Of a stretch of 64,000 nucleotides of DNA, positions 28,232 to 38,550 are shown piece after piece (within the stretch, counting starts at the first letter, position 1; each line of letters starts with the position of its first letter). Under the pieces are notes generated by a model. The model saw nothing but the letters and a program-made list of their open reading frames with translations. It was not told the DNA's origin and did no database searches. Made by a program: the position numbers and the translations under genes. Location of the stretch: positions 124,001 through 188,000 of the forward strand of contig JAWKUB010000006.1 of NCBI GenBank assembly GCA_041398745.1. The letters are read 5' to 3'. Origin of the DNA: JACKHO01 sp041398745 (GTDB lineage Bacteria > Planctomycetota > Planctomycetia > Planctomycetales > Planctomycetaceae).

Positions 28232-30037
28232 ATGACGCAATCTCGTCCCCGTTCGGTTGGCCTGCTGGTGGAGTTTCTCTTCTGGTGGCTGGCGGCATTC
28301 TGTGTCTACTTCGGCGACCCTACGGGGCTGGGGAGTCACATTTCTCAGGGGACTGAGGGGGTCGCGACGGTTCCATTGTTCAACCTGTGGACAATTGAAT
28401 GGAATGTTGATCGGCTGGAGCACGGCTTGGCTGATTATTGGCACGCTCCCATTTTCGCTCCCCAGCGCGGAGCCTTTGCGTTTTCCGAACCGCAGCCACA
28501 CACCATGCTGCTGGCGCCCGTTGTTTGGGCAACCAACAGCGTTGTGGCCTACAACATCCTGTTCCTGACGTACCTGGCACTTAACGGCTGGTGTATGCTG
28601 CAACTCATGCGGGAGCTTGAATTCCCGTGGGGATGGGCTTGGGTAGCGGCGGGCATGTCATTCCTGTTGCCTTTTGTCACGTGGCAAAGCGGTGTCCTGC
28701 AGCTGACAACATTATTTGGACCAATTTGCGTCATTTGGTGTGTGGTTCGACTTCAACAGATTCCCAGCTGGCAGCGAGGTTGCTTACTGGGTGTGGCGTT
28801 CGCGTTCAGTTACTACGTTTGCAATTATTACGCGCTCTTTTTGTCAATTCTGGCTCCCGCATTTCTGGTGCTGGCGGGTTGGAAGGTGTTTCACTGGTCG
28901 TTCTGGAAGGCCCTTCTTATTGCGGCCACAGTAAGCTTGCTGCTGGTGGGACCTGTTGTCTGGGGTCAGTGGAGGAATTTGCAACTGGTGGAGTCCGAGC
29001 GAGGCCTCGATTTGGTCCGTCAGCTTTCTGCGCACGCGTCTGATTACTGTCATTCACGTACTCCTCGTATTGAGGCTTTCGACATTTCCCGCTGGGGCGA
29101 TCAGAAACGTTCCGGCTGGTATCTGGGAGCAGGTAGTGTGCTTATGGCGACTTCAATTGCAGGAATAGTTGGCGGAATGTGGCGATCCAACCGGAGACGG
29201 TGGACACTGTTCTGGATGACTTTCGGTCTGCTTGCGTTCGCTGCCTCGTGTGGGCCGCTACTACGTTGGCGGACACTGGCGCCGTATGAATGGCTCATGA
29301 CGTGGTACCCCGGTCTCGACGCCATACGCAGTCCTTTTCGGTTTGCCGTATTTGTCCAACTGGCACTGGTGGGACTTTCTTCAGAAGGGTTATGGGCCAC
29401 GCAATGTCTGGCAGAGTCATTCTTCCTGCCAGCCTCGCCAAGTGAGAATGAGGACTTCGTTGAAGTCAGGCAGGAATCACCGCGTTGGCAATCCAGATTG
29501 GGAACGGTCCTGAGCATTGGATTTCCGCTGTTAATTGCCGCCGCAGCATTCATCCAGATTTGGCCAACAGGGCTGGACCTCACGAATGTCCCGCCACGCC
29601 AGCCGAACGCTGCGTGGATTCAATGGATTCGGGAAAACACGGCACCAGATGAAATACTGATTTGCCTACCATTCACCAACGGAACGGCGGTCGAACACTA
29701 CCTGGATTCGACAAACTGGATGCGCGATGGGTTCGACCACAAACGGCCCATTGCCAACGGCTACTCAGGATTCTTTCCCGATCATTTCTTGGAATTGCGT
29801 GCTCAACTCGATCTCACGCAGTATTCCGGAGAGAGCGAGGACGATTACCGCGTGCGGCTGGGAAATTTTCCGAGTGCCACGGCGCGCAAATGGATGCAAG
29901 ACCACAACGTTCACCTGCTGGTCGCGCGTACTACGGTACTACCGCCAGAGACGCTCCAGGCGCTTTCGCGATTTCAGGAACTGTTCCGCGATGAGCAGGC
30001 AGGCGTCACGATTTTCCGCGTCGATGAACCGAAGTAA
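28232..30037 (+). CDS. Polytopic membrane protein, glycosyltransferase GT-C-like (function unknown)
   Basis: 601 residues. The start at 28232 has GAGG about 8 nt upstream. Hydropathy suggests about ten membrane helices from residue 10 to about 420, then a soluble C-terminal part of about 150 residues. The layout (many helices, an early periplasmic loop containing HAPIFAP and a late periplasmic domain) is that of GT-C membrane glycosyltransferases and YfhO-type proteins, but I see no diagnostic motif. It follows the tRNA terminator immediately and is transcribed alone. Treat the GT-C link as a guess. Confidence 0.6.
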   Translation: MTQSRPRSVGLLVEFLFWWLAAFCVYFGDPTGLGSHISQGTEGVATVPLFNLWTIEWNVDRLEHGLADYWHAPIFAPQRGAFAFSEPQPHTMLLAPVVWATNSVVAYNILFLTYLALNGWCMLQLMRELEFPWGWAWVAAGMSFLLPFVTWQSGVLQLTTLFGPICVIWCVVRLQQIPSWQRGCLLGVAFAFSYYVCNYYALFLSILAPAFLVLAGWKVFHWSFWKALLIAATVSLLLVGPVVWGQWRNLQLVESERGLDLVRQLSAHASDYCHSRTPRIEAFDISRWGDQKRSGWYLGAGSVLMATSIAGIVGGMWRSNRRRWTLFWMTFGLLAFAASCGPLLRWRTLAPYEWLMTWYPGLDAIRSPFRFAVFVQLALVGLSSEGLWATQCLAESFFLPASPSENEDFVEVRQESPRWQSRLGTVLSIGFPLLIAAAAFIQIWPTGLDLTNVPPRQPNAAWIQWIRENTAPDEILICLPFTNGTAVEHYLDSTNWMRDGFDHKRPIANGYSGFFPDHFLELRAQLDLTQYSGESEDDYRVRLGNFPSATARKWMQDHNVHLLVARTTVLPPETLQALSRFQELFRDEQAGVTIFRVDEPK

Positions 30038-30108
30038 GTCGACAACATCACCGAATACGCAACTTCGGAGAAAACGCGAAATGATTGAGGCTCAACGGCC
30101 GTGTTCCG

Positions 30109-30426
30109 CTAATGGTCGGCGTGAGTTGTGGAAACAATTCGAATGTTGTTGACCACCCGTCGGACTCCCGGCAGGTGACCCAACATCACTTGCAGATCAG
30201 GGCTTCCTTCGTCCGACTCCAGCACGCCTTCAATGCAAATTCCGTCGGGAATTCGTCGGACAACAAGCGATGCAAACGCAAGCCCCGGGTGCTGCAACAA
30301 CCAGCGCTGAATTCTCTCTTCCAGCGAATGACCATCACTCGCCTTTTCACCACAAACCCCCACGCAGGATTGAGCCGGCACTGGGTCATGCATTGCGGTG
30401 AGGGGAGAATTGGGGTCGACATTCAT
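30109..30426 (-). CDS. BON-domain protein (small)
   Basis: 105 residues from the ATG at 30426, chosen because GGAGG lies 7 nt upstream; the frame is open for 26 more codons but without a ribosome site. The C-terminal ~70 residues read as a BON (OsmY/nodulation) domain: LEERIQRWLLQHPGL, then IEGVLESDE and LPGVRRVVNNIRI. BON domains are small alpha/beta modules thought to bind phospholipid or act in envelope stress. There is no signal peptide and the N-terminal 35 residues are unstructured. About 220 bp without a gene follow up to the next CDS. Confidence 0.7.
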   Translation of the reverse strand: MNVDPNSPLTAMHDPVPAQSCVGVCGEKASDGHSLEERIQRWLLQHPGLAFASLVVRRIPDGICIEGVLESDEGSPDLQVMLGHLPGVRRVVNNIRIVSTTHADH

Positions 30427-30650
30427 TGAATTTCCTCCGTGGATGAATGAAAGAGTGAACATGGGGTGTCTCAATTCGTTGGCAAGTTCCGTGCCAGTCG
30501 ACACCGCGATGTCACATGGGCGATATTTTATGGGTGTTGCGTCAGCGAGTCACTAAGAATTTGTCCACATCGACAAGAAACAGGGACATTTCGCGCGCGG
30601 AAGTGTGTCTTCGCGACTCAGAGTGCACAGCGAATCAGAACACGCGCAAA

Positions 30651-32849
30651 TTACTTGGCAATGACAAACCGCCAAGCGGTGAATGCACTTTCATCGTCGT
30701 TTGCAATGATGACAATGACAACAGGTTTGTCTGGAGCAATGGCGAGGTCCTCGGACAACTCCGTTGCCAGCGGAGAAACTTGTCCCACAATGCGGAACAG
30801 GCCTTTGTCCTGACGATTGGTCTGGCGACCGACATACGTTGCCACTTTGCTCATTCGTGGAGATATTTCGCCTTTCAGGCTCACGTAAGAACCGACTTGC
30901 AGGTTACCGGTCGACACCAGCGGCAAGGATTCTTCCGCCGAACTGGAGATGCTGTCATCTGGCTCGGATTTCGGTGGGCGTTCTACACTTCTTTCGAGTG
31001 CACGGGCACCGGAGGCAATTTGCGGGGGCTCGCTCCCTAAAAACAGCAGAATGGCATTCCCCTTCAGGCTCTCAAATTGGTTGCCCATTTCCAGGTAGAA
31101 CGCTGGATTCTGCGCTGGCCGCGGCCATTCTGAAATCGGCGGCAGCTTCTTCAGCCAACTCGCGTCAACATCTTGGAAGGGCTGAAAACTGGTCTGCCGA
31201 ATTACGCGAGGCGTCCATTGGTTGACCTGTCGTCTTACGGAATACTCGGCCGGAATTGAACCGGTGTAGCTGGAGATATCAGAACGGGACAAGTTGATTC
31301 GACGTGAACCTGAGAGGGCTTCTTCTGCATACTGACGAAACTCGTCACGTGTTGCCGTATCTGGGTCGGGGCCGACTGGCGTGCCCTCCTGACTGTTACC
31401 GGATTCGCCCAAATCGACTTCAAACACGTGGTTCATTGGTCGATTCAGTTCCTTGGTCGTCGCCGGGAAGAGGAGTTCGTACCGCGACCAGCGGACCGGT
31501 TCGAGTTCCTGGTTCATGTCGACAAATGTCAGTGTCTGACTGTGATCCTGATTTCCCATGTAATTGTTGGCGGTACGTACCATGTACCATGTGCAGGCAA
31601 TGGCGACGATGGGAACCACCATCCAGGTCCAGCGTCGCAGCTTGAAGGTGCCCAGGATGACGTAATCGCCCGGCACAACAATCAGCAGGCAGACGCCTAA
31701 CACACTGCAAACAATCCAGAGGGGGACACCACTTACTTGCGACGGGATGAGCAAATCGGTCAATGTTGTCGCTGAGGAATCGAACGTCGGATCCCAGGGG
31801 AGCGGTTCGTAAGGATCGAATGTTGTCCAGTCGGCATCCTTCGTGAATTGAAATCGCTGACGTCGCTGGACGGAAAAGAATTGAGTTTCACGAACTTTCC
31901 AGAGGTGCAGCATGGCCTTCTGCCATTCCCAGGAATCGGGATAAACTTCCTGGCGTACAACAATGGCTCGACCTATACCGGGATAGCTCAAATGGATGCG
32001 GGAACTGTTGCTTTCCGTAAATCGTACATCGCCATTCTGCGTAACGGTCAATACGGGATCGACACGAGTTCCGCCCGCGATTTCGTTCAACCAGTTTCCG
32101 AGTCGTTGAGGAACCGGTTGGGCGATGGATATTCCGAGGCTTCCACCTCCCTCGGTCCAGAGACGTAGGGCCTCCAGTTGTGCTGCATCGAGTTTTGCAA
32201 TTTGTTCTGTCGACGCCAGCAAAATGTCGAAAGCGAGTAATCGGAGGGGATCATCGGGGAGCCGCACAGGTGGTACGGTGGTTACGTGCTGCTGCCAGCC
32301 GCGTAACTCATTGATGTCGTCCGAATTCCCAGAATACACATAGTCTTCGATTTTTACCGAGGCCGCGAACTGAATACTGTCGGCATCCCTCAGCATGCCT
32401 GCCGGAACGGTGGTGTCCCTGTCTTCGAGCACACCGACGACCATGGAGCGTTTCCATCGCAATTCAGAGGGGCGGTCGTGTTCGTCGAGATAAATTGTCT
32501 GGTTTCGTCCGTGGAACTGCACCCGATAAATGTGTCGCTGCCGCTCCGCGTCCAGGAGTGTTGGTGGGAGGGTGAGCTTGAGAGTTTGCCCAGGACTCGT
32601 GATGGCCGTTTCGTAGCTGTGCCAGCGGTTTAGCAGCGTCGAGTCGCGATAGTTTTCGACTTCAAGGCTTCCTTCCAGAAGTTGCGGCAGTGGCCAGTTA
32701 ACTTGCACATCCAGAAATCGTGGCGCGTGACTGCGGGTGGCGTCCCACGTGGGATTAAACGCGACGTTTCCCGGTCCCACTTCCTGACCGAAACCAGGAG
32801 TGACGGCAGCAAATGTCGTCAACAGGCCGAGAATTCGAAGCATGCGCAT
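30651..32849 (-). CDS. Large exported membrane-anchored protein of unknown function
   Basis: 732 residues. It has a signal peptide (about 1-22, ending GFGQ), then a beta-rich extracytoplasmic part of about 340 residues with a region (about 190-270) resembling a ThuA/glutamine-amidotransferase-like layout (LLAFDILLAS, LEALRLWTEGGGSLGIS). Two membrane helices follow near 375-430 (IVCSVLGVCLLIVVPG, WMVVPIVAIACTWYM), then a second large domain. This topology is shared with planctomycete proteins found beside BatA-type aerotolerance genes, but no such neighbour is present. Function not recognised. Confidence 0.6.
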   Translation of the reverse strand: MRMLRILGLLTTFAAVTPGFGQEVGPGNVAFNPTWDATRSHAPRFLDVQVNWPLPQLLEGSLEVENYRDSTLLNRWHSYETAITSPGQTLKLTLPPTLLDAERQRHIYRVQFHGRNQTIYLDEHDRPSELRWKRSMVVGVLEDRDTTVPAGMLRDADSIQFAASVKIEDYVYSGNSDDINELRGWQQHVTTVPPVRLPDDPLRLLAFDILLASTEQIAKLDAAQLEALRLWTEGGGSLGISIAQPVPQRLGNWLNEIAGGTRVDPVLTVTQNGDVRFTESNSSRIHLSYPGIGRAIVVRQEVYPDSWEWQKAMLHLWKVRETQFFSVQRRQRFQFTKDADWTTFDPYEPLPWDPTFDSSATTLTDLLIPSQVSGVPLWIVCSVLGVCLLIVVPGDYVILGTFKLRRWTWMVVPIVAIACTWYMVRTANNYMGNQDHSQTLTFVDMNQELEPVRWSRYELLFPATTKELNRPMNHVFEVDLGESGNSQEGTPVGPDPDTATRDEFRQYAEEALSGSRRINLSRSDISSYTGSIPAEYSVRRQVNQWTPRVIRQTSFQPFQDVDASWLKKLPPISEWPRPAQNPAFYLEMGNQFESLKGNAILLFLGSEPPQIASGARALERSVERPPKSEPDDSISSSAEESLPLVSTGNLQVGSYVSLKGEISPRMSKVATYVGRQTNRQDKGLFRIVGQVSPLATELSEDLAIAPDKPVVIVIIANDDESAFTAWRFVIAK

Positions 32850-33084
32850 TCCTGATCCTTCACCCGAGATCGACGTACGACGTCATCCAGATACCAGTCA
32901 CAACCATTCTGTCTTGAACAGGCTATCGTTTCAGTGATTGAAATGGGAGGGAACAGTTCGGGTGACAATTCGCCGTATCTGTTTTATTCGCGGTTCCCTC
33001 AAATCTCGACTGCCAACATTGCGATCAAATTGTGAACCCGTCACATTGGGGATCGATATACGGGACGGGAGGATGACGTCATAC

Positions 33085-34926
33085 ATGCTTGATCGACATT
33101 GTGGTTTGGTGGCGACCGGTACCAGCGGGCTCGAAGGAATTTCCTTCGAACTCATGGTCATTATTGGCCTGGGAATTGGTGCACAATGGATTGCTTCTCG
33201 GTTGAGGATTCCCTCCATCCTGTTGCTGTTGGGAGCCGGAATTCTGGCCGGTCCGGTGCTGGAAATTGTGCGTCCTGAAGAGCTGCTGCAGGATCTTCTC
33301 TTTCCATTTGTATCCATGTGTGTTGCCATCATCCTGTTCGAAGGGGCGATGTCACTGCGATTTCAGGAACTATCCGGAGTTGGGGCTCCGCTGATTCGAC
33401 TGTTGACTTTCGGTGTGGTCATTACGTGGGGACTGACCACACTGTTGGCGCATTTCGTTCTCGATATGAACTGGTTCGCATCGACGCTCTTGGGGGCCAT
33501 TCTTGTGGTCACAGGCCCGACAGTCATTGGACCTCTGCTCCGACAACTCAGACCCGTGGGGATCGCTGGGCCAATTTCCCGCTGGGAGGGGATTATCATC
33601 GACCCCATTGGCGCAGTCCTGGCGGTGCTCGTCTTTCAAACGCAATCTGCATTCCACGCGGGGACTGCTGAGCACGATGCGCACAATCCCATTCTGCTGC
33701 TGGGTGGGACACTGCTCGTGGGAATTGTCATTGGCACGGCCTCGGCCTGGATTCTGTCGTACGCGCTGCGCCATCACGCCATTCCCGACCATCTGGAAAG
33801 CCCTGTAACTCTGGCAGTCGTCATTGCGGCATTCACAATGTCGAACCAACTGCGGCATGAAGCGGGGCTGGTGACGGTGACCGTCATGGGAATTGCGATG
33901 GCCAATGCGCGTGTTTCCCTCCGGCATATTGTTGAGTTCAAAGAGAACTTGAGTGTGTTGCTCATTTCTACGCTGTTCGTGTTGCTGTCGGCGCGTCTGG
34001 ACATGAGTGAATTCACCGCGCTGGGATGGCAGGGCGCTTTGTTCGTGCTTTTGCTGATTCTCGTTGTCCGCCCGCTGTCGGTCTTGCTGCCGTTGTGGGG
34101 AACGCGTGTGTCGATTCGTGATCGGGTATTACTGGCGTGTCTGGCTCCGAGAGGAATTGTGGCTGCGGCAGTGGCCTCGGTCTTTGCACTGCAACTGGGA
34201 AACGCGGCGCCGAAGCTGGTCCCCGCGACATTCATGGTCATTATTGGAACAGTTGTCGTCTACAGTCTGGCAACTCCGCATATCGCACGTTGGTTGAAAC
34301 TCTCTTCGCCGAATCCGCAGGGAATTCTAATTGTTGGCGCCAATGAATTTGCGAGGGCATTTGGCTCGGCAATACAGGAAGCGGGGTTTCCGGTGCTGCT
34401 GGTTGATGCCAACCACAGCCGGACATTGGAGGCCCGATTGGCCGGACTGCGAACGTCGAGCGTGAATATTCTCTCCGAGAGTGCCATTCAGGATTTGGAC
34501 CTCGGTGGCATTGGGCGCTACATGGGGATGACAGAAAACGACGAAGTCAACACCATGGGCGGATTCCATTTCGCCGAGTTGTTTGGGAAGTCGAATGTCT
34601 ATCAGCTGTCGCCGCGCAAAGGTTCGGCGGCCGCCAAGGATCCCAACGCAGCCCACCTGAATTTGAGGTACCTGTTTCGTGAAGAAGATTCCTTCAATTC
34701 GCTTGCGGAACGAGTTGAGTATTGTGACGTAAAGATTACTCCGATAACGGAGGAGTTCACTTGGGAAGACTTCCAGGAGCGTCATCCGAATGGACAAATT
34801 CTGGCAATAATAGCCCAAGGCCAATTGACGCTCGTGGACTGGGACACGGATGTTAATCCTGGCCCGGGGACGAAATTGATTTTCATGGAAGAGAAATCGT
34901 CGAACGTGGAGCTTCCCGAGTTGTAA
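33085..34926 (+). CDS. Cation:proton antiporter (CPA1 type) with C-terminal TrkA-N-like domain
   Basis: 613 residues from the ATG at 33085 (an ATG at 33073 is possible; GGGAGG lies at 33067-33072, and the frame is open to 32938). Twelve or so helices occupy residues 20-420, with the Na+/H+ exchanger pattern: LLLGAGILAGPVL, VVTGPTVIGPLL and IIDPIGAVLAV (the Asp of the ion site). Residues about 430-540 look like a Rossmann TrkA-N/RCK regulatory domain (GILIVGANEFA), in which the glycine motif is degenerate. It would exchange Na+ or K+ for protons across the inner membrane. It stands alone, divergent from the gene to its left. Confidence 0.85.
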   Translation: MLDRHCGLVATGTSGLEGISFELMVIIGLGIGAQWIASRLRIPSILLLLGAGILAGPVLEIVRPEELLQDLLFPFVSMCVAIILFEGAMSLRFQELSGVGAPLIRLLTFGVVITWGLTTLLAHFVLDMNWFASTLLGAILVVTGPTVIGPLLRQLRPVGIAGPISRWEGIIIDPIGAVLAVLVFQTQSAFHAGTAEHDAHNPILLLGGTLLVGIVIGTASAWILSYALRHHAIPDHLESPVTLAVVIAAFTMSNQLRHEAGLVTVTVMGIAMANARVSLRHIVEFKENLSVLLISTLFVLLSARLDMSEFTALGWQGALFVLLLILVVRPLSVLLPLWGTRVSIRDRVLLACLAPRGIVAAAVASVFALQLGNAAPKLVPATFMVIIGTVVVYSLATPHIARWLKLSSPNPQGILIVGANEFARAFGSAIQEAGFPVLLVDANHSRTLEARLAGLRTSSVNILSESAIQDLDLGGIGRYMGMTENDEVNTMGGFHFAELFGKSNVYQLSPRKGSAAAKDPNAAHLNLRYLFREEDSFNSLAERVEYCDVKITPITEEFTWEDFQERHPNGQILAIIAQGQLTLVDWDTDVNPGPGTKLIFMEEKSSNVELPEL

Positions 34927-35016
34927 CTCTCCTTGCAACAGGCGACCGACAACTGGTAGTTTGGAGGTGCCACGACCGCCGTTTTCGCACCCGCATCAGG
35001 CGAATTGGAGTTTGAC

Positions 35017-36465
35017 ATGCATCCTGTGAATCAACACTTTCAGACACTCACTCGCCGTCATTTTTTCGGTACCGCTGGTCTTGGTCTGGGAACGGCAGCA
35101 CTCGCCTCGCTCTTTCCACCGGCAATGTCGACCGCGACTGCAGGCGGACTTCCCGACATACCGCACTTCGCGCCAAAAGCCAAACGCGCGATTTACTTGT
35201 TCATGGCGGGTGCTCCGAGCCAAATCGACTTGCTTGACTACAAGCCGAAACTGGACGACATGTTCGACAAGGATTTGCCCGAGTCAGTGCGGAATGGTCA
35301 GCGTCTGACAACCATGACCTCAGGGCAGAAGCGGTTTCCGCTCGCGCCCTCGAAATTCAAGTTTCAGCAGTACGGCGAGAACGGAACCTGGGTCAGCGAA
35401 CTGTTGCCACATACAGCCAAAATGGTCGACGATTTGTCGATTGTCCGTTCGCTCCATACGGAAGCCATCAACCACGACCCTGCGATTACGTACATTTGCA
35501 CTGGGAATCAACTTCCAGGACGAGCAAGTCTCGGCGCTTGGCTGAGTTACGGCCTCGGCACAATGAATGAGAACCTTCCGTCGTTCGTCGTCATGACGCC
35601 GTCGTGGACAGGACGGCAACAGGCGCAGGCGCTCTACAACCGCTTGTGGGGTAGTGGATTTCTTCCTGGCGAGTATCAGGGCGTTTCGTTGCGGGCAAAA
35701 GGTGATCCTGTACTCTTCCTTTCCAATCCTCCGGGGGTCGACTCAGAAACGCGCCGCCGCATGCTCGATCGACTGGCGGCGCTCAATGAGAAGACGCTGG
35801 ATACCTACGGAGACCCCGAAACTCGTACGCGCATTGAGCAGGCGGAAATGGCATTTCGGATGCAGTCGTCCGTTCCCGAAATGACGGACATCAGCGGAGA
35901 AACTAAAGCGACTCTTGAGAAGTACGGGCCTGATGTTGAAAAGCCGGGGACGTACGCGGCCAGTTGCCTGTTGGCACGCCGCATGATTGAGCGAGATGTG
36001 CGTTTCGTCCAAATTTTCCATCGAGGCTGGGATCAGCACGGAAATATTGCCGGTGACCTGCCGAACCAGGCGCGCGACATCGATCAACCAAGCTGGGCAC
36101 TCATCCAGGACCTGAAAGAGCGGGGGCTGCTCGAAGACACGCTCGTCGTCTGGGGTGGAGAATTCGGCCGCACCGTCTACTCGCAAGGTGGATTGACCCG
36201 TGAGAACTACGGACGCGATCACCATCCTCGCTGTTTCACGATTTGGATGGCCGGCGGCGGGATTAAGCCCGGAGTTGTCTACGGCGAGACCGATGACTTC
36301 AGCTACAACATTGTCGACAAGCCGGTCCACATCCACGATTTGAACGCAACTATTCTGCATTGCCTGGGAATTGACCATCGTCGCTTGTCGGTCAAATTCC
36401 AGGGACTGGACGTGCGTTTGACCGGCGTGGAAGACCACGGACCCGTGGAAGGCATTCTGGTGTAG
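35017..36465 (+). CDS. DUF1501 family exported protein (sulfatase/phosphatase-like fold)
   Basis: 482 residues from the ATG at 35017, with GGAG 6 nt upstream. The N-terminus is a twin-arginine-like signal (LTRRHFFGTAGLGLG), so it is probably exported folded. The body is DUF1501: FMAGAPSQIDLLDYKP, FHRGWDQHG, WGGEFGRT and DHHPRCFTIWMAGGG, the last two being metal-site-like motifs shared with alkaline-phosphatase-superfamily enzymes. DUF1501 genes are usually paired with cytochrome/DUF1549/DUF1553 genes in planctomycetes; here the nearest such gene is about 7 kb away. Function unproven. Confidence 0.87.
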   Translation: MHPVNQHFQTLTRRHFFGTAGLGLGTAALASLFPPAMSTATAGGLPDIPHFAPKAKRAIYLFMAGAPSQIDLLDYKPKLDDMFDKDLPESVRNGQRLTTMTSGQKRFPLAPSKFKFQQYGENGTWVSELLPHTAKMVDDLSIVRSLHTEAINHDPAITYICTGNQLPGRASLGAWLSYGLGTMNENLPSFVVMTPSWTGRQQAQALYNRLWGSGFLPGEYQGVSLRAKGDPVLFLSNPPGVDSETRRRMLDRLAALNEKTLDTYGDPETRTRIEQAEMAFRMQSSVPEMTDISGETKATLEKYGPDVEKPGTYAASCLLARRMIERDVRFVQIFHRGWDQHGNIAGDLPNQARDIDQPSWALIQDLKERGLLEDTLVVWGGEFGRTVYSQGGLTRENYGRDHHPRCFTIWMAGGGIKPGVVYGETDDFSYNIVDKPVHIHDLNATILHCLGIDHRRLSVKFQGLDVRLTGVEDHGPVEGILV

Positions 36466-36474
36466 GATACGCTT

Positions 36475-36530
36475 ATTGAAGTGTGTTCTGGGAAAACACA
36501 GACGGGGCGCCTGTGTTGCCAGAATCTGAA
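36475..36530 (-). repeat. Hairpin repeat copy B (divergent)
   Basis: Directly after the DUF1501 stop. On the minus strand GGCAACACAGGC, CGTCTGTGTTTTCCC and ACACTTCA line up with the copies at 7.97 and 41.6 kb. The stem is imperfect here and the loop is CGCCC-like. Confidence 0.5.
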
Positions 36531-36575
36531 ACCGACTCTCCGGCCTGCATCGCGGACGCGAATTGGCAAGCTGAA

Positions 36576-37214
36576 TCACGTCGAGGCACCGCAGAGTTCG
36601 ACGGTGAGGAATCGTTCTGGCGCCTTTGTGTAGGCTTTGGCAAGTTGTTTCAGCGTTTTCCAGCGCGTCAGGTGATGCGAACTTTCAAACTCCGGTGGCT
36701 CTGCTGGCAAGGAGTGGAAGAGTGATTCCGAAATCACCATGGCACGCACTTTTCGCATTCGAATCGTGCCGTCGGCTTCGCTGGTCAGGCAAATGATGAA
36801 CCGGTCGCACTTGGTCGGCAGCCCCAGTGCCCGACGCAACTGGCCCTCTGCGAATTGCTCGGAGAGGTCGTTCAGAACCGCATTCAGGTAATACCAGTAC
36901 TCTGTTGAACTGAGCGGCAGGAGGGGCTCGTCGGGCGTAGTTTTTTTGGCTGCTTCGATGATTGTGTTTGCTGCGGCAGTGTTGAGAAAGACCTGCTCGC
37001 AATGCTTCTCCGACAAGGTCCGAATGAGCAGTTTGCCGTCGATCAGCAAATTCAACGAGACGTTGAGGCGATCATAAAACTCCCGCTTGGTCCAGCGTCT
37101 GCGGGCTCTCCAATAACCAATCGCCCAGCCAATGAGTGCGGCGGCCGCTGCACCGAGCAGGGTCATCGAGCGCTCCTGCAGGCCATCCCAGAACTGGCGG
37201 AGAAGTTCGAACAT
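36576..37214 (-). CDS. Single-pass membrane protein, unknown function
   Basis: 212 residues; AAGGA lies 8 nt before the ATG. One hydrophobic helix (about 17-33, MTLLGAAAAALIGWAIGYW) is followed by a basic stop-transfer RARRRW, then a soluble domain of about 175 residues rich in charged helices (EKHCEQVFLNTAAANTIIEA). No family recognised. It is transcribed away from the IS4-type element, whose left end lies 125 bp upstream of its start, and is convergent with the DUF1501 gene. Confidence 0.6.
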   Translation of the reverse strand: MFELLRQFWDGLQERSMTLLGAAAAALIGWAIGYWRARRRWTKREFYDRLNVSLNLLIDGKLLIRTLSEKHCEQVFLNTAAANTIIEAAKKTTPDEPLLPLSSTEYWYYLNAVLNDLSEQFAEGQLRRALGLPTKCDRFIICLTSEADGTIRMRKVRAMVISESLFHSLPAEPPEFESSHHLTRWKTLKQLAKAYTKAPERFLTVELCGAST

Positions 37215-37338
37215 TCAGTTGATCCTTGAAATTGAGGCAGTTCCACGACCAGTCAGTCGTCACAGCGACTACTATTTTGACCATCGCATATTGTCATGTG
37301 AATCACTTCCAGTGTGACCTGAGTTCACAGACAGGAAT

Positions 37339-38550
37339 CAGTAGTTCCCAAATTCAGTCGGGGACGAGGATTGTCGGTGGTGGTTGGGGTGTGAGGCCGA
37401 GTTGTGTGGTGAGGGCGTCTTGCAGTTCGTACAGGCGGAGTGGCGGTGGTTTCCTGGACTGACGTTGGCTCAGCCAGCTGAACCACAGCCAGAGATTGCG
37501 GAGCATAAACGACAGGACCTGCAGCAGGCGACGCCATTTGCCATTGTGACTGGTGGTCCAGCCGCGAATTTGTTTCGCTTCCCGGTAGCTCGATTCAATG
37601 CTGAAGCGTCGTTTGTACCATTTGGCACATTGCTGGATGGAAGCGAACTTCCCATGCACAGCAAACGCGTAAGGACGGCGGCGATCTTTCGGATTGGGAA
37701 CAATGGCAACTTGAATTGTGATGTGGGGACCATGGTTCTCTCTTGCCACGAATACGTGCGAAAGCCACTTTGACCACGTCGAAAGAATGGAGCGGTCCCG
37801 GTTCCTTTGCTGGCGTTTCCCCGTCGAAACAGCGGCATCACAAAACGGAGTTCTCGCTCCTGAAGCCACCGAATGACCGGACCACCGTAGAATCCACGAT
37901 CCAGTAACAGACAACCAGCTTTGATGTTCAATTTCCCGCAAATGTGACCATAAAACCTGCAACACATCGACCATCTTGTTCGAGTAAACCGGGGCCACCG
38001 CCAGCGTGAAACGCTCTCCCCGAGTCACGACTGCGGCAGTGGCGATCGACCAGAATCGCTTCGTGCCTTGTTGGGCCTTGGCTTTGTGAACGCCTTCCAC
38101 CAACTTTCCGTAATCGGGTTGATGGTGCAAATCAATCGCAATGCAACTCCCCCGTTTTCGCTTTTGAAGATGCTTGAGCAGCGTCGGCGAAACACTGTCC
38201 TGAACCAACTTCAATGAGTCTTCAATTGTTGGCATCGCTGCGTGAAACGCACTCCGTACGGTTTCCTCGCCCACAGGCAACTGCAACCGCGCACACGCCG
38301 CAGAACACGTGGACCGCATCAGCGAAATCCAAATCATCACCCTGGCAATCATCGAGGCCGTCAAGTGCCGGCCAAACTTCTCCACTCGCAGCCTGGCCTT
38401 CAACAATTTGACCGCCAAGACTTGCTGCTGCCCCGCCAATCGATGAAACTCTGACCGACACATGGCGCTTCCCTGCGCACCGAGGATTGTTGTCCAAACC
38501 CCTTATCACATAAGCGCCTTGTGTTCAGTAGACCAATCTGGGAACTACTG
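37339..38550 (-). mobile_element. IS4-family insertion sequence inserted in a hairpin repeat
   Basis: 1212 bp with 16-bp terminal inverted repeats: left CAGTAGTTCCCAAATT, right (read inward) CAGTAGTTCCCAGATT, one mismatch. It is flanked by the direct repeat AGGAAT (37333-37338 and 38551-38556). Joining the flanks restores CACAGAC-AGGAAT-GTCTGTG, the hairpin repeat found four more times in this window, so the element sits exactly in the loop and the target duplication equals the loop. Confidence 0.9.
37354..38463 (-). pseudogene. IS4-family transposase with two compensating frameshifts
   Basis: The frame is open for 369 residues, which hides two shifts. The N-terminal part has the first catalytic Asp in IAIDLHHQP. 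The C-terminal part has the IS4 signature Y-x2-R-x3-E-x6-K (YKRRFSIESSYREAK). Between about 37935 and 37750 the main frame is nonsense-like, while the neighbouring frame reads LNIKAGCLLLDRGFYGGP and on through VMPLFRRGN, which carries the expected second catalytic Asp. So one indel shifts out and another shifts back. As read, the second Asp is missing and the product should be inactive. Sequencing error at both points, or frameshifted translation, would be the alternative. Confidence 0.75.
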
